This document shows, in pieces, positions 34,233 to 42,691 of a stretch of 64,000 nucleotides of DNA. The notes beneath the pieces are model-generated. The model saw nothing but the letters and a program-made list of their open reading frames with translations, searched no databases and had not been told where the DNA came from. Position numbers and translations under genes: made by a program. The stretch covers positions 71,168-135,167 of the forward strand of contig JABLXG010000007.1 in assembly GCA_013178165.1 (NCBI GenBank), written 5' to 3'. Source of the DNA: Anaerolineae bacterium. GTDB lineage: Bacteria; Chloroflexota; Anaerolineae; Aggregatilineales; Ch27. Position 1 is the stretch's first letter; the number at the start of each line of letters is the position of its first letter.

Positions 34233-36308
34233 CTACTCTTCTTCCTGTTCCTTCTTGGCAGCGTCGATGATTGCCTGCTGCAGATGCGCCGGAACCGGCT
34301 CGTAATGGTCAAACTCCATCTCGTAGATGCCGCGTCCGCCGGTCATCGACCGCAGGTCGTTGCCGTACCGCTGCATTTCCGCCAGCGGCACCTGCGCTGT
34401 CACCACGCTCTTGCCACCTGAAGTGTCCATACCCTGGACACGTCCACGCCGGGTGTTCATGTCGCCCATAATGTCGCCCATGTATTCTTCCGGCACGATC
34501 ACGCGCACATTCATGATCGGCTCCAGCAGCGTCGGCCCGGCCTGGGACATCGCCTCACGGAAGGCGCCACGACCGGCGATCTGGAAGGCGATATCCTTGG
34601 AGTCAACCGGATGCTCCTTGCCGTCATAGACCACGGCCTTGACATCCACCACTGGATACCCGGCCACCGGGCCGGACTCCAGCGTCTGGCGCACGCCCTT
34701 TTCCGTAGAAGCCACAAATGGCTGGGAGATTGCGCCGCCCACGACCTCGGAGGCGAACTCAAAGCCCGCGCCGCGTTCCAGCGGCTCCACCCGCAGGTGA
34801 ACTTCCGCAAACTGGCCGGCGCCGCCGGTCTGCTTCTTGTGGCGGTAAACAGCCGTAGCGGTCTTGGTGACTGTCTCCAGGTAGGGCACTTTGGGCAGCG
34901 CCGTGTCCAACCCGACGCCCAGTTGCTCGGCGCGGCTGATGGCGATGTTGATGTGCATCTCGCCCATACCCTCCAGGATGGCCTGCTTGGTGGCCGCTTC
35001 CTGCCGCCAGGTGAGCGTGGGATCAGCGTCGCACAGGCTGGTCAGGATGCTGCCCATCTTGGCGCTATCGGCCTGGGTGCGCGGGGTGAGCGCCACCGCA
35101 TAGAGCGGGCGGGGGAAGCTGGGCACAGCCACCTGCAAGCCATCGCTCTTGGTGGTGAGTGTGTCGCAGGTGGTCGTCTTGCTCAACTTGGCCACCGCGC
35201 CAATATCGCCAACATGTAGCCGTTCCACCGGCATCTGCTCTTTGCCGCGCATGACCAGCAATGAGCCAACGCGCTCCTCGACATCTTTGTTCTTGTTGTA
35301 GTAGCGCGTATCGGGCGTCATGCTACCGGAGAAGATGCGCAGGTAGTTCAGCGTCCCCACAAACCGGTCGGTTGAGGACTTGAACACATACGCGGCCAGC
35401 TTGCCATCATCAGTCTGCGGGGGTTCCATCACCTGCACCTGGTCGCCAACAACCACCTTGAAGGCCCGTGTATCCGGCGTGGGTACATAGGTGATCAGGG
35501 CGTCCAGCAGCGGGACAATCGCCAGGTTGTGCGTCGCGCTGGCAGCAAATACCGGAACTGTCCGCAACGCGGGATCGGTCGCCGCCTTGCGAATGCCCTG
35601 CCGCACCTCTTCCAGTGAGAGGGCTTCCTCTGCGAAGTATTTCTCCATCAGCGTGTCATCAGATTCGGCGGCTGCCTCAACCAGCGCGACCCGCGCCTCC
35701 TCAACCTCGTCGGCCATATCCGCCGGGACATCGCTGGCCTGCTTGCCCGCCTCATAATAAGCCTTGCCCGTCAGGACATTCACCACGCCTTTGAAGGTAT
35801 GTTCCTCGCCAATCGGCAGGGTCACCGGCACAAACTTGTAACCCGGAAACGACTTGCGCAGCGACTCCAGCGTGCGGGCGTAGCTGGCATTCTCCCGATC
35901 CATCTTATTGATGATGACCAGCAGCGGCAGCCCGAATTCTTCGGCAAAGGACCAGGCCAGCTCCGTACCGACTTCTACGCCAGACACCGCATCCACGACC
36001 ACAGCCACGGCATCCGCCACGCTGATGGCGTTCTTGACTTCACCCTGGAAGTCCGTATAGCCGGGCGTGTCCAGCACATTGATCTTGTAGCCCTCGTATT
36101 CGCACGGCACCAGCGACGTGCTGATCGACATGCTGCGTTCGCGCTCGTCTTCTTCAAAGTCAGAAACGGTGTTTTTCTCCTCGATCCGACCCAGACGCGT
36201 CGTCGCTCCGGTGTTAAAGAGCAGGGCCTCCACAAGCGATGTCTTACCGGCGTCCTGGTGCCCGACAAGGGCAACATTCCGCAGTTTATCAGTGGTATAA
36301 ACCTTCAC
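34233..36308 (-). CDS. Elongation-factor-G-type GTPase (EF-G2-like)
   Basis: 691 residues, the full length of EF-G. G motifs are G1 GHQDAGKTS (residues 16-24), G3 DTPGYTDF and G4 NKMD, with domains II-V following (VPVFAASATHNLAIVP, LLVMRGKEQMPVERLHVGDIGAV, GMGEMHINIAISR, VIVPEEYMGDIMGDMNTRRGRVQGMD). The effector region reads RERSMSISTS instead of the RERGITI of canonical EF-G, which places it with the second, EF-G2-like group rather than with ribosomal-operon fusA. Ribosomal proteins are absent around it. It may act in translocation or ribosome recycling under special conditions. Confidence 0.88.
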   Translation of the reverse strand: MKVYTTDKLRNVALVGHQDAGKTSLVEALLFNTGATTRLGRIEEKNTVSDFEEDERERSMSISTSLVPCEYEGYKINVLDTPGYTDFQGEVKNAISVADAVAVVVDAVSGVEVGTELAWSFAEEFGLPLLVIINKMDRENASYARTLESLRKSFPGYKFVPVTLPIGEEHTFKGVVNVLTGKAYYEAGKQASDVPADMADEVEEARVALVEAAAESDDTLMEKYFAEEALSLEEVRQGIRKAATDPALRTVPVFAASATHNLAIVPLLDALITYVPTPDTRAFKVVVGDQVQVMEPPQTDDGKLAAYVFKSSTDRFVGTLNYLRIFSGSMTPDTRYYNKNKDVEERVGSLLVMRGKEQMPVERLHVGDIGAVAKLSKTTTCDTLTTKSDGLQVAVPSFPRPLYAVALTPRTQADSAKMGSILTSLCDADPTLTWRQEAATKQAILEGMGEMHINIAISRAEQLGVGLDTALPKVPYLETVTKTATAVYRHKKQTGGAGQFAEVHLRVEPLERGAGFEFASEVVGGAISQPFVASTEKGVRQTLESGPVAGYPVVDVKAVVYDGKEHPVDSKDIAFQIAGRGAFREAMSQAGPTLLEPIMNVRVIVPEEYMGDIMGDMNTRRGRVQGMDTSGGKSVVTAQVPLAEMQRYGNDLRSMTGGRGIYEMEFDHYEPVPAHLQQAIIDAAKKEQEEE

Positions 36309-36412
36309 CGAGCCTAACCTCCAAGGTAAAGCCAGGCCGAACGCCTGGCCAGATGGTAGTGGGGATTTTAGAGAATGAAACCTTGCTTGTCAACGAGCAG
36401 CCGTTGCGTCCC

Positions 36413-37321
36413 TCAACCCTGGCGCACCGGCAGGCCGACTGCCTCTGGCGGCGGAAAGGCCAGTGTTCCCCGGTACTGGATCTTGTGGGCGGCAACCTTC
36501 TGCCCGACCTGCAATGCCGCCGCCAGGTCCAGACCGGCGGAGAGACCGGCGCACACGCCTGCCGCCAGCGCATCCCCGGCGCCGACGGTGTCCACCACAT
36601 GCGGTACTCGCTCCGCAGGAAAGTGACGAGCCTCGCCGCTGGCAGCGTCTACCAGGATGGCTCCGCGTGCGCCATCCATCCCGATTACCTTCTCAACGCC
36701 AAACCCTTCGTGCAGATGGCGGGCGAATTCCACCAGCGGCGGGCGCAACCGGGCCAGACTGACAAAGATCAGGTTCGCCGCCAGGTAAAAGTCGCGGTGG
36801 TAATCGTCCACATCAACCACATCATGCACATCGGTCACCACGTACTTGCCCATGGTATGCGCGGTGTGCGCCGCATAACGCACCCAGTCATGCGTGGACG
36901 TGTACACCCAGGGGCCGGCCTTGCTGAGCGCCTCCCGCAGCGGCTCCTCAGGGTAGCGGTAGGTCGATGACTGGCCGAAATCGCACAGCAACTGGCGTTC
37001 GCCGCTGGGCGCTACCAGAATCACCGTGCGCGGCGAACGCTCCCAGTCAGCGCGGATGTACTCGGTCGCGATGCCGTAACCGGTCAGCCGCCACAGCAGC
37101 TCGGTGCCCATAAAATCCTGCCCCACCACCGAGACGACCTGCGTCGGCTGCCCCAGCGTCTGCAGCCCAACCGCTACGTTGGAGGCCACGCCGCCGACTT
37201 CATCCATGATCATGTTATTGACGTAATGGGCCGTGCCAAGTTGCAGCGGGAACCCGTACACCGGCACGTTGGTTTCCATATTTGCACCGGCGATGACCGT
37301 CCAGACTGGCGTTGCAACCAT
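36413..37321 (-). CDS. PfkB-family carbohydrate kinase
   Basis: 302 residues from ATG 37321 (AGGAGGGGGG upstream). The PfkB signatures are present: N-terminal GGVASNVAVGLQTLGQPTQVVSVVGQDFMG, and C-terminal HVVDTVGAGDALAAGVCAGLSAG with the catalytic Asp. Likely a ribokinase-like or nucleoside/sugar kinase; the substrate is not evident. It ends about 100 bases before the EF-G start on the same strand. Its start is divergent from the P-type ATPase gene, with the shared region holding that gene's promoter. Confidence 0.88.
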   Translation of the reverse strand: MVATPVWTVIAGANMETNVPVYGFPLQLGTAHYVNNMIMDEVGGVASNVAVGLQTLGQPTQVVSVVGQDFMGTELLWRLTGYGIATEYIRADWERSPRTVILVAPSGERQLLCDFGQSSTYRYPEEPLREALSKAGPWVYTSTHDWVRYAAHTAHTMGKYVVTDVHDVVDVDDYHRDFYLAANLIFVSLARLRPPLVEFARHLHEGFGVEKVIGMDGARGAILVDAASGEARHFPAERVPHVVDTVGAGDALAAGVCAGLSAGLDLAAALQVGQKVAAHKIQYRGTLAFPPPEAVGLPVRQG

Positions 37322-37369
37322 CTCTGACCCCCCCTCCTGAGCAGACGCAATGAGTTTACCCCGCCCGGC

Positions 37370-37398
37370 TTGACACGCCAACCATTCAATGTTAGGAT
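37370..37398 (+). promoter_or_regulatory. Promoter of the metal P-type ATPase gene
   Basis: -35 TTGACA (37370-37375), 17-base spacer, -10 TAGGAT (37393-37398): a consensus-like sigma-70 promoter. Transcription should begin near 37405, within the palindrome described next. Confidence 0.75.
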
Positions 37399-37404
37399 GG
37401 AGCC

Positions 37405-37430
37405 AATATATGAGCGAGTACTCATATATT
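37405..37430 (+). promoter_or_regulatory. ArsR/SmtB-type operator palindrome
   Basis: A perfect inverted repeat AATATATGAG / CTCATATATT with a 6-base centre (37405-37414, 37421-37430) lies at the predicted transcription start of the metal ATPase gene. The half-site with ATATGAG and a 6-base spacer closely resembles operators of SmtB/CadC/CzrA metal sensors, which block transcription until Zn, Cd or Pb releases them. No such repressor gene is in the window. Confidence 0.7.
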
Positions 37431-37462
37431 TATTCGAGAACTTCTGTTAATCAGGATACCTC

Positions 37463-39766
37463 ATGGACCTCAAAACATCCCTGCCAACCAACCTTGAACT
37501 GCAGATTACCGGGATGGACTGCGCCGATTGCGCCCTGACCCTGGAGCGCAGCATCGCCCGGCTGAAGGACATCAGCGCCGTTGAAGTGAACTTTTCCACC
37601 GGGCGGATGCGCGTCTCCGGCAACGCCGACCGGGCCGTCATCGAGGCGTGTATCCGCAACCTGGGCTACGGTGTCGCAGAAGCCGGCAAGACCCCGGTCG
37701 CTTTGCCGGATTACAGCGGGCCGGTTGGCCTGCTACGCTTCCTGCTCGCCCGGCGGATCACGACTCTGGCGCTGGTTGGTGCGCTGCTGTTGCTGCTCAG
37801 CGCTGCTCTGACTCTGCTGGGCGCTCCGTCAGGGCCGGTGACAGCCCTGCATCTGGCTGTCGTCGCTCTGGCTGGCCTGCCGATCATGGTCAACGGTTGG
37901 CGGGAACTGCGCTACAGCCACAACATCACCATCAACCTGCTGATGAGTATTGCCACCCTTGGCGCCGCGATCATCGGCGAGACCGGTGAGGCCGCGACCG
38001 TGATCGTTCTGTTCGCCATCGGCGAAGCACTGGAGGGGTATGCTGCCGACCGCGCCCGCTATTCCCTGCGCGGCCTGCTGGATCTCGTGCCGCAGACGGC
38101 GGCGGTTCTGCGCCCATGCCTGGATTGCGCGGAACACCTGGGCCAGGGTGGCTACACGGGTGGCCCCTGTCCCTTCTGCGGCGTCCACGAAACGCGCGTG
38201 CCAGTCAGCGATCTGGCCGTCGGCGACACCATCCTCATCGCTCCCGGCGAGCGCATCCCGATGGACGGCGTCATCCGGGAGGGCAACTCGGCCATCAATC
38301 AGGCCCCGATTACAGGGGAAAGCCTGCCAGTGGAGAAGGCTACCGGCGACGAAGTCTTCGCCGGGACGATCAATGGCGCCGGGGCGCTGGAAGTCGAGGT
38401 CACCCGCCTGGCTGAAGATAACACCCTCAACCGCATCATCCATCTGGTCGAAGAAGCGCAGGCCAGCCGCGCCCCCAGTCAGCGGTTTATCGACCGGTTC
38501 GCCCGCTGGTACACCCCGATAGTGGTCATCCTGGCGCTGCTGGTTGCTGTTGCGCCGCCGCTGCTGGCCGGAGCGCCTTTCTGGGATACGTCGGATGGGC
38601 GCGGGTGGCTGTACCGGGCGCTGGCGCTGTTGATCATTGCCTGCCCGTGTGCGCTGGTGATCAGCACGCCGGTCACGATCGTCAGCGCCCTGACCAGCGC
38701 CGCCCGGCAGGGCATCCTGATCAAAGGTGGCGCGCCGCTGGAAGCGCTGGCCGGGGTGCGCGCCTTCGCCTTTGACAAGACCGGCACGCTCACCCGCGGT
38801 GAGCCAGTGCTGACCCTGGCTCAGGCCGTGGACTGCCAGACCGGGACAGGCGATCTCACCTGCGAGCCGTGCCGCGATCTACTGGCGCTGGCTGCCGCCG
38901 TCGAGCGCCGCTCCGAACATCCGCTGGCCCAGGCCGTGGTCACGGCGGCCCAACATAACGCCCTGCTCGATCGCTATCCGGCTGCCCGCGCTGTCACCAG
39001 CCTGGTTGGTCGCGGCGTGCGCGGCGAGATCGCTGGCCGCCCGATCACCATCGGCAGCCATCAGTTCTTCGAAGCCAGCTACCCTCACCCGGACGCGCTG
39101 TGCACCCGGACAGCCTACCTGGAGCAACAGGGTCACACGGTAATGCTGGTGGCCGATGGCGATCAGGTGCGCGGCCTGCTGACTGTCGCCGACCAACCCC
39201 GCCCCAGCAGCCGGGCCGCCTTGGACGAACTGAAGGCCCTTCATCCCCGTCCACGGACGATCATGCTGACCGGCGACAATCGGGTCACCGCCCGCGCCAT
39301 TGCCGACCGCGTGGGCGTCGACGACGTGCGGGCTGACCTCCTGCCCGGCGATAAGCTGGCGGTTATCCGGGCATTGCAGGCTGACTACGGCCCAACCGCC
39401 ATGATCGGCGACGGCATCAACGACGCCCCAGCCCTGGCGGAAGCCAGCGTTGGCATTGCCATAGGGACAGGCGGCACCCAACAGGCAATGGAAACCGCCG
39501 ACATTGTACTGTTACAGGATGACCTGCGCCGCTTGCCGGAGGCCGTGCGCCTGAGCCGCCGTACGCTCAGCGTGATCCGGCAGAATATCACCCTGAGCCT
39601 GGGGCTGAAAGCTGCTGTCTTACTGCTGGCGCTCGCCGGATGGTCGACGCTGTGGCTCGCTGTGCTTGCCGACATGGGCGCTTCTCTGCTGGTGACGGCC
39701 AACGGCCTGCGCTTGCTGCGCAAGCATCCCGCCGCACCTCCTCTGGCACCCCGCAACCAGGCCTGA
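37463..39766 (+). CDS. Heavy-metal translocating P-type ATPase (P1B-2, Zn/Cd/Pb type)
   Basis: 767 residues. The N-terminal HMA domain has GMDCADC (C20, C23). Hydrophobic segments (about 95-165) precede the actuator domain. An unusual insertion carries two Cys pairs (C219-x2-C222 and C236-x2-C239). The transport motif is C394-P-C396 in CPCALVIS. The phosphorylation site is DKTGTL with D438, and the hinge is GDGINDAPAL. The CPC motif and the sequence after it fit exporters of Zn2+, Cd2+ or Pb2+ from the cytoplasm. The gene is monocistronic behind the promoter and SmtB-like operator at 37370-37430. The following URO-D gene starts 255 bases later. Confidence 0.93.
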   Translation: MDLKTSLPTNLELQITGMDCADCALTLERSIARLKDISAVEVNFSTGRMRVSGNADRAVIEACIRNLGYGVAEAGKTPVALPDYSGPVGLLRFLLARRITTLALVGALLLLLSAALTLLGAPSGPVTALHLAVVALAGLPIMVNGWRELRYSHNITINLLMSIATLGAAIIGETGEAATVIVLFAIGEALEGYAADRARYSLRGLLDLVPQTAAVLRPCLDCAEHLGQGGYTGGPCPFCGVHETRVPVSDLAVGDTILIAPGERIPMDGVIREGNSAINQAPITGESLPVEKATGDEVFAGTINGAGALEVEVTRLAEDNTLNRIIHLVEEAQASRAPSQRFIDRFARWYTPIVVILALLVAVAPPLLAGAPFWDTSDGRGWLYRALALLIIACPCALVISTPVTIVSALTSAARQGILIKGGAPLEALAGVRAFAFDKTGTLTRGEPVLTLAQAVDCQTGTGDLTCEPCRDLLALAAAVERRSEHPLAQAVVTAAQHNALLDRYPAARAVTSLVGRGVRGEIAGRPITIGSHQFFEASYPHPDALCTRTAYLEQQGHTVMLVADGDQVRGLLTVADQPRPSSRAALDELKALHPRPRTIMLTGDNRVTARAIADRVGVDDVRADLLPGDKLAVIRALQADYGPTAMIGDGINDAPALAEASVGIAIGTGGTQQAMETADIVLLQDDLRRLPEAVRLSRRTLSVIRQNITLSLGLKAAVLLLALAGWSTLWLAVLADMGASLLVTANGLRLLRKHPAAPPLAPRNQA

Positions 39767-40021
39767 GGCCTGAGGCGTACCCGCTGCCAGCCCCACCATA
39801 CAGCCGGCAACGGTCTACAACTGACCGGCAAGCCACCATACCTGAATATGGCCAGCAGGTCATGGGCCTTGGCGATAGCTACGGGTATACTGGGGGGGCG
39901 CCACGGCCAGCTTCATCGGCAAGCCCGGACGCTACAGCAGACTCTCTCCCCACCCCAACATCTCACCCTGAGCCGTCGGCCCGGCCCGCTTGCCATGCTT
40001 TCACCTAGAGGCACACAGGCA

Positions 40022-41110
40022 ATGCTTGAGTTCAAACCCGACCTGGAAAAGACCCTGGAACGTATGGAAGCGTTCTGGGCGTACGCCGTGCTGGATCGCC
40101 CGGTGGTGCAATTCCACCTGGAAAAGCCGCCGGAAGACCGCATCCCCCTGCCCGAATCGCACCACAGCAACGCGGAAGAGCGCTGGCTGGACGTGGAGTA
40201 TCAGGCCCGCCTGACTCACGCTACACTGACTAACCGCCTGTTCCTGGGCGACACGCTGCCGGTGGCCTTTCCTAACCTGGGGCCGGAGGTTCTGGCGGCG
40301 TTCTACGGTTGTCCATTGCGCTTCGGCGACTACGGCACCAGCTGGACCGAGCCGATCCTGAGCGATTGGTCCGAGGCCGACCGAATCGCGCTGGACTGGC
40401 AGAACCGTTACTTCACCAAACTGGTTGAGCTAACCGACGCCATGCTGGAACTTGGCAAAGGCAAGTACCTCGTCGGCATGCCAGACTGGCATCCCGGCGG
40501 CGACCTGCTGGCAGCGCTGCGCGACCCCCAGAATCTGGCGATTGACCTGATCGACCACCCCGAACAGGTAAAGGCTTTACTGGAACGGCTGCAGCCGGAC
40601 TACTTCGCCGTCTATGACTTCTGGTATGCCAAGCTCCGCGCCGCCGGTCAGCCCATCACCAGCTGGCTGGAACTGGCCGCAGAGGCCAAATACTACATCC
40701 CTTCCAACGATTTTTCCGCCCTGATCAGCGCTGCAATGTACCGGGAATTCTTCCTGCCGGGCATCATCGAGGAGTGCCGCTTCCTGGACCGCGCGATCTA
40801 TCACCTTGACGGCCCCGCGGCGCTTCGTCATCTGGATACAGTTCTGGAAATCCCCGGACTGCATGCCGTGCAATGGGTGCCAGGGGCAGGCCATGAAGGC
40901 TTTGCCCGATGGATACCGGTCTACCAGCGGATTCAGGCTGCCGGCAAAGGAGCCTACGTCTACTGCGACGTCACCGATCTTGACCTGCTGATGCAAACGC
41001 TCAAACCGGACGGCCTGGCCATTTCCATCAGTGGCATTCCCGATGCAGAAACAGGCGAGCGCGTCCTCGCTGCGTTTGAGCGCTGGACATTGCACCCGGA
41101 GCGTGCCTAG
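40022..41110 (+). CDS. Uroporphyrinogen-decarboxylase-family protein
   Basis: 362 residues from ATG 40022 (start LEFKPDLEKTLERMEAFWAYAVLDRPVVQF); an ATG at 39995 in frame is possible. The URO-D/methyltransferase TIM barrel is suggested by LVGMPDWHPGGDLLAALRDPQNLAIDLIDHPEQV, SWLELAAEAKYYIPSNDFSALISAAMYREFFLPGIIEECRFL, and IYHLDGPAALRHLDTVLEIPGLHAVQWVPGAG. Relatives include HemE and corrinoid-dependent methyltransferases (MtaA/CmuA type). No HemE-like decarboxylase arginines are obvious to me, and no corrinoid protein is adjacent. The region 39767-40021 before it holds no recognisable gene. Convergent with the phosphotriesterase-like gene. Confidence 0.78.
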   Translation: MLEFKPDLEKTLERMEAFWAYAVLDRPVVQFHLEKPPEDRIPLPESHHSNAEERWLDVEYQARLTHATLTNRLFLGDTLPVAFPNLGPEVLAAFYGCPLRFGDYGTSWTEPILSDWSEADRIALDWQNRYFTKLVELTDAMLELGKGKYLVGMPDWHPGGDLLAALRDPQNLAIDLIDHPEQVKALLERLQPDYFAVYDFWYAKLRAAGQPITSWLELAAEAKYYIPSNDFSALISAAMYREFFLPGIIEECRFLDRAIYHLDGPAALRHLDTVLEIPGLHAVQWVPGAGHEGFARWIPVYQRIQAAGKGAYVYCDVTDLDLLMQTLKPDGLAISISGIPDAETGERVLAAFERWTLHPERA

Positions 41111-41138
41111 CGCTCCGGTGCGGCAATTTCCCGGTCAG

Positions 41139-42083
41139 CTACCCTATTGAAAACGCCCGCGCCGGGTTAGTGACCGTGATCTGATAGATGATCTGCTCTG
41201 GGACGCTATGTGCTCGCAGGGCCGGGACGAACTGCTCGAACAGCGCTGTGTACCCCCGGAAACCATCCGGCCTGGGCACACCATCGGGCTGCGAACAGTC
41301 ATACCAGCCTGCATCATGCGAAAGCAGTAGATGATCTGCGTATCCCGCCTCAATGAACGCCAGCGTGGCCTGGAGCAATGCCGCCTGGGGATGCCAGTTC
41401 TCCGCGCCGATCGCATCGAATTCGATCCAGGCTCCCCTTCTGGCCGCTTCAACCTGTACGGCGGTATCCGGCTCGGTGTGAGCATGCACCCAGATGAAAC
41501 GTCGCAGGTCGTGCCCGGCCTGTTCTAGGATGTCCATCTCACGCCGGGCTACCGCCCCGCCGATAGTATGGCTGGCGATCACAGCGCCAGTCTGCCGGCT
41601 TGCCAGCGCAGCGGCCCGCAGGTTGCGCACTTCGATATCCGTCGGACCGTGGTCGCTCATAGCCAGCTTGATGAACCCGGCGCGGCTATCTGTGCCTTCC
41701 ATCCCCCGCGTCAACTCGTCCACCCACAGCGCCGCCAGCGCCTCGACATCCAGATCGGCGATAGCTGCCGGGATGAACCCTTCCCGGTAGGTACCGGTTG
41801 GGGCGATGATGTGAACGGAGGTGCTCTGCGCCAGGCGGCGCAGCACCGTCACGTTGCGCCCTACCCCAACCGGCGCGCAATCCACCAGGGCAGTCCCCCC
41901 TGCAGCCTCCAGAGCTGCCAGGTAAGGTCTCACCACAGCAACGACTTTCTCCGGTTCGGCCTCCGCGTAGCCAGGAACAAAAGGACCACGCAGATCAACA
42001 AACAGGTGCTCATGTGGCAGCATTGGGCCAAGCGATTGCGCAAGCACATCGCCTCTCACAGTTCGCACTACTCCGGAAGCCAT
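41139..42083 (-). CDS. Phosphotriesterase-like amidohydrolase
   Basis: 314 residues. The amidohydrolase-superfamily metal ligands are in place: HxH in MLPHEHLFVD (N-terminal), the carboxylated-Lys candidate in AGFIKLAMSDHG, His in ASHTIGG, His in WVHAHTEPD, and the final Asp in LLLSHDAGWY. The size and order match the phosphotriesterase/lactonase (PTE, YhfV) group of TIM-barrel enzymes with two metals. Substrates in this group include organophosphates, lactones and sugar phosphates. It ends 28 bases from the URO-D gene on the opposite strand. Confidence 0.88.
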   Translation of the reverse strand: MASGVVRTVRGDVLAQSLGPMLPHEHLFVDLRGPFVPGYAEAEPEKVVAVVRPYLAALEAAGGTALVDCAPVGVGRNVTVLRRLAQSTSVHIIAPTGTYREGFIPAAIADLDVEALAALWVDELTRGMEGTDSRAGFIKLAMSDHGPTDIEVRNLRAAALASRQTGAVIASHTIGGAVARREMDILEQAGHDLRRFIWVHAHTEPDTAVQVEAARRGAWIEFDAIGAENWHPQAALLQATLAFIEAGYADHLLLSHDAGWYDCSQPDGVPRPDGFRGYTALFEQFVPALRAHSVPEQIIYQITVTNPARAFSIG

Positions 42084-42328
42084 GACATCCTCCTCAGGGT
42101 CAGAGGCCCAGGACTCGGGTTTCAGGGGTGACTATGCATCATGACCCCGCGCCCTGTCAACGACTGATCACGCCAGAACCCTGGAACACCGGTCAGGCGG
42201 TCTTACCAGCGTCTATTCCAACATACCAAACAGTCTTTTCCTAGTACCTCTATCCCAGAGAAATCGGGGCTAAAGCGTGCTATTCTGACAATGACCTAGC
42301 AAGTGTGACTTATCAAGGAGTTGCTTCC

Positions 42329-42475
42329 ATGCTTTATCTGCCACGCGAAGAAGGTCAGGGTCTCGTTGAGTATGCGTTGATTCTCGTCCTGGTCGCGATC
42401 GTCGTGATCGTGATCCTCGCCCTGCTCGGCCCGGCCATCGGTAACATCTTCAGCAACATCGTCGCCGCACTGTAA
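42329..42475 (+). CDS. Flp/Fap-type pilin
   Basis: 48 residues, too short for many gene finders. The ATG is preceded by AAGGAG at 8 bases. A short basic/acidic leader (MLYLPREEGQ) ends in a Gly-type cleavage context, then GLVEYALILVLVAIVVIVIL gives the conserved Glu at +5 and a long hydrophobic helix, followed by GPAIGNIFSNIVAAL: the hallmark of Flp-type IV pilin subunits processed by a prepilin peptidase. No tad/cpa assembly gene is in the window, so the machinery must be elsewhere. A strong terminator follows, so it is a monocistronic, probably highly expressed gene. Confidence 0.88.
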   Translation: MLYLPREEGQGLVEYALILVLVAIVVIVILALLGPAIGNIFSNIVAAL

Positions 42476-42496
42476 CGTTTTTGGCTTGTCTTCACC

Positions 42497-42527
42497 GCCC
42501 CGCCCCCTCAGGCGGGGCCTTTGTTTT
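42497..42527 (+). terminator. Intrinsic terminator of the Flp pilin gene
   Basis: Stem GCCCCGCC/GGCGGGGC (42497-42504 and 42511-42518, loop CCCTCA) followed by CTTTGTTTT. It begins 21 bases after the pilin stop codon. Confidence 0.88.
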
Positions 42528-42691
42528 CCCCCTACAGTCAGCCCATCAACATGTGGGCAAACTGCCAAATAGTCATTAGAAATAGTGCTCAACTGCCATT
42601 CGCTCAACCTCCTCCGGCGTGTTACAATCCCGCTACCACGCAATATGCATTTTGCCTGCCTGTCCAGCGCAGTGGAAGGAGCTTTCGCCAC

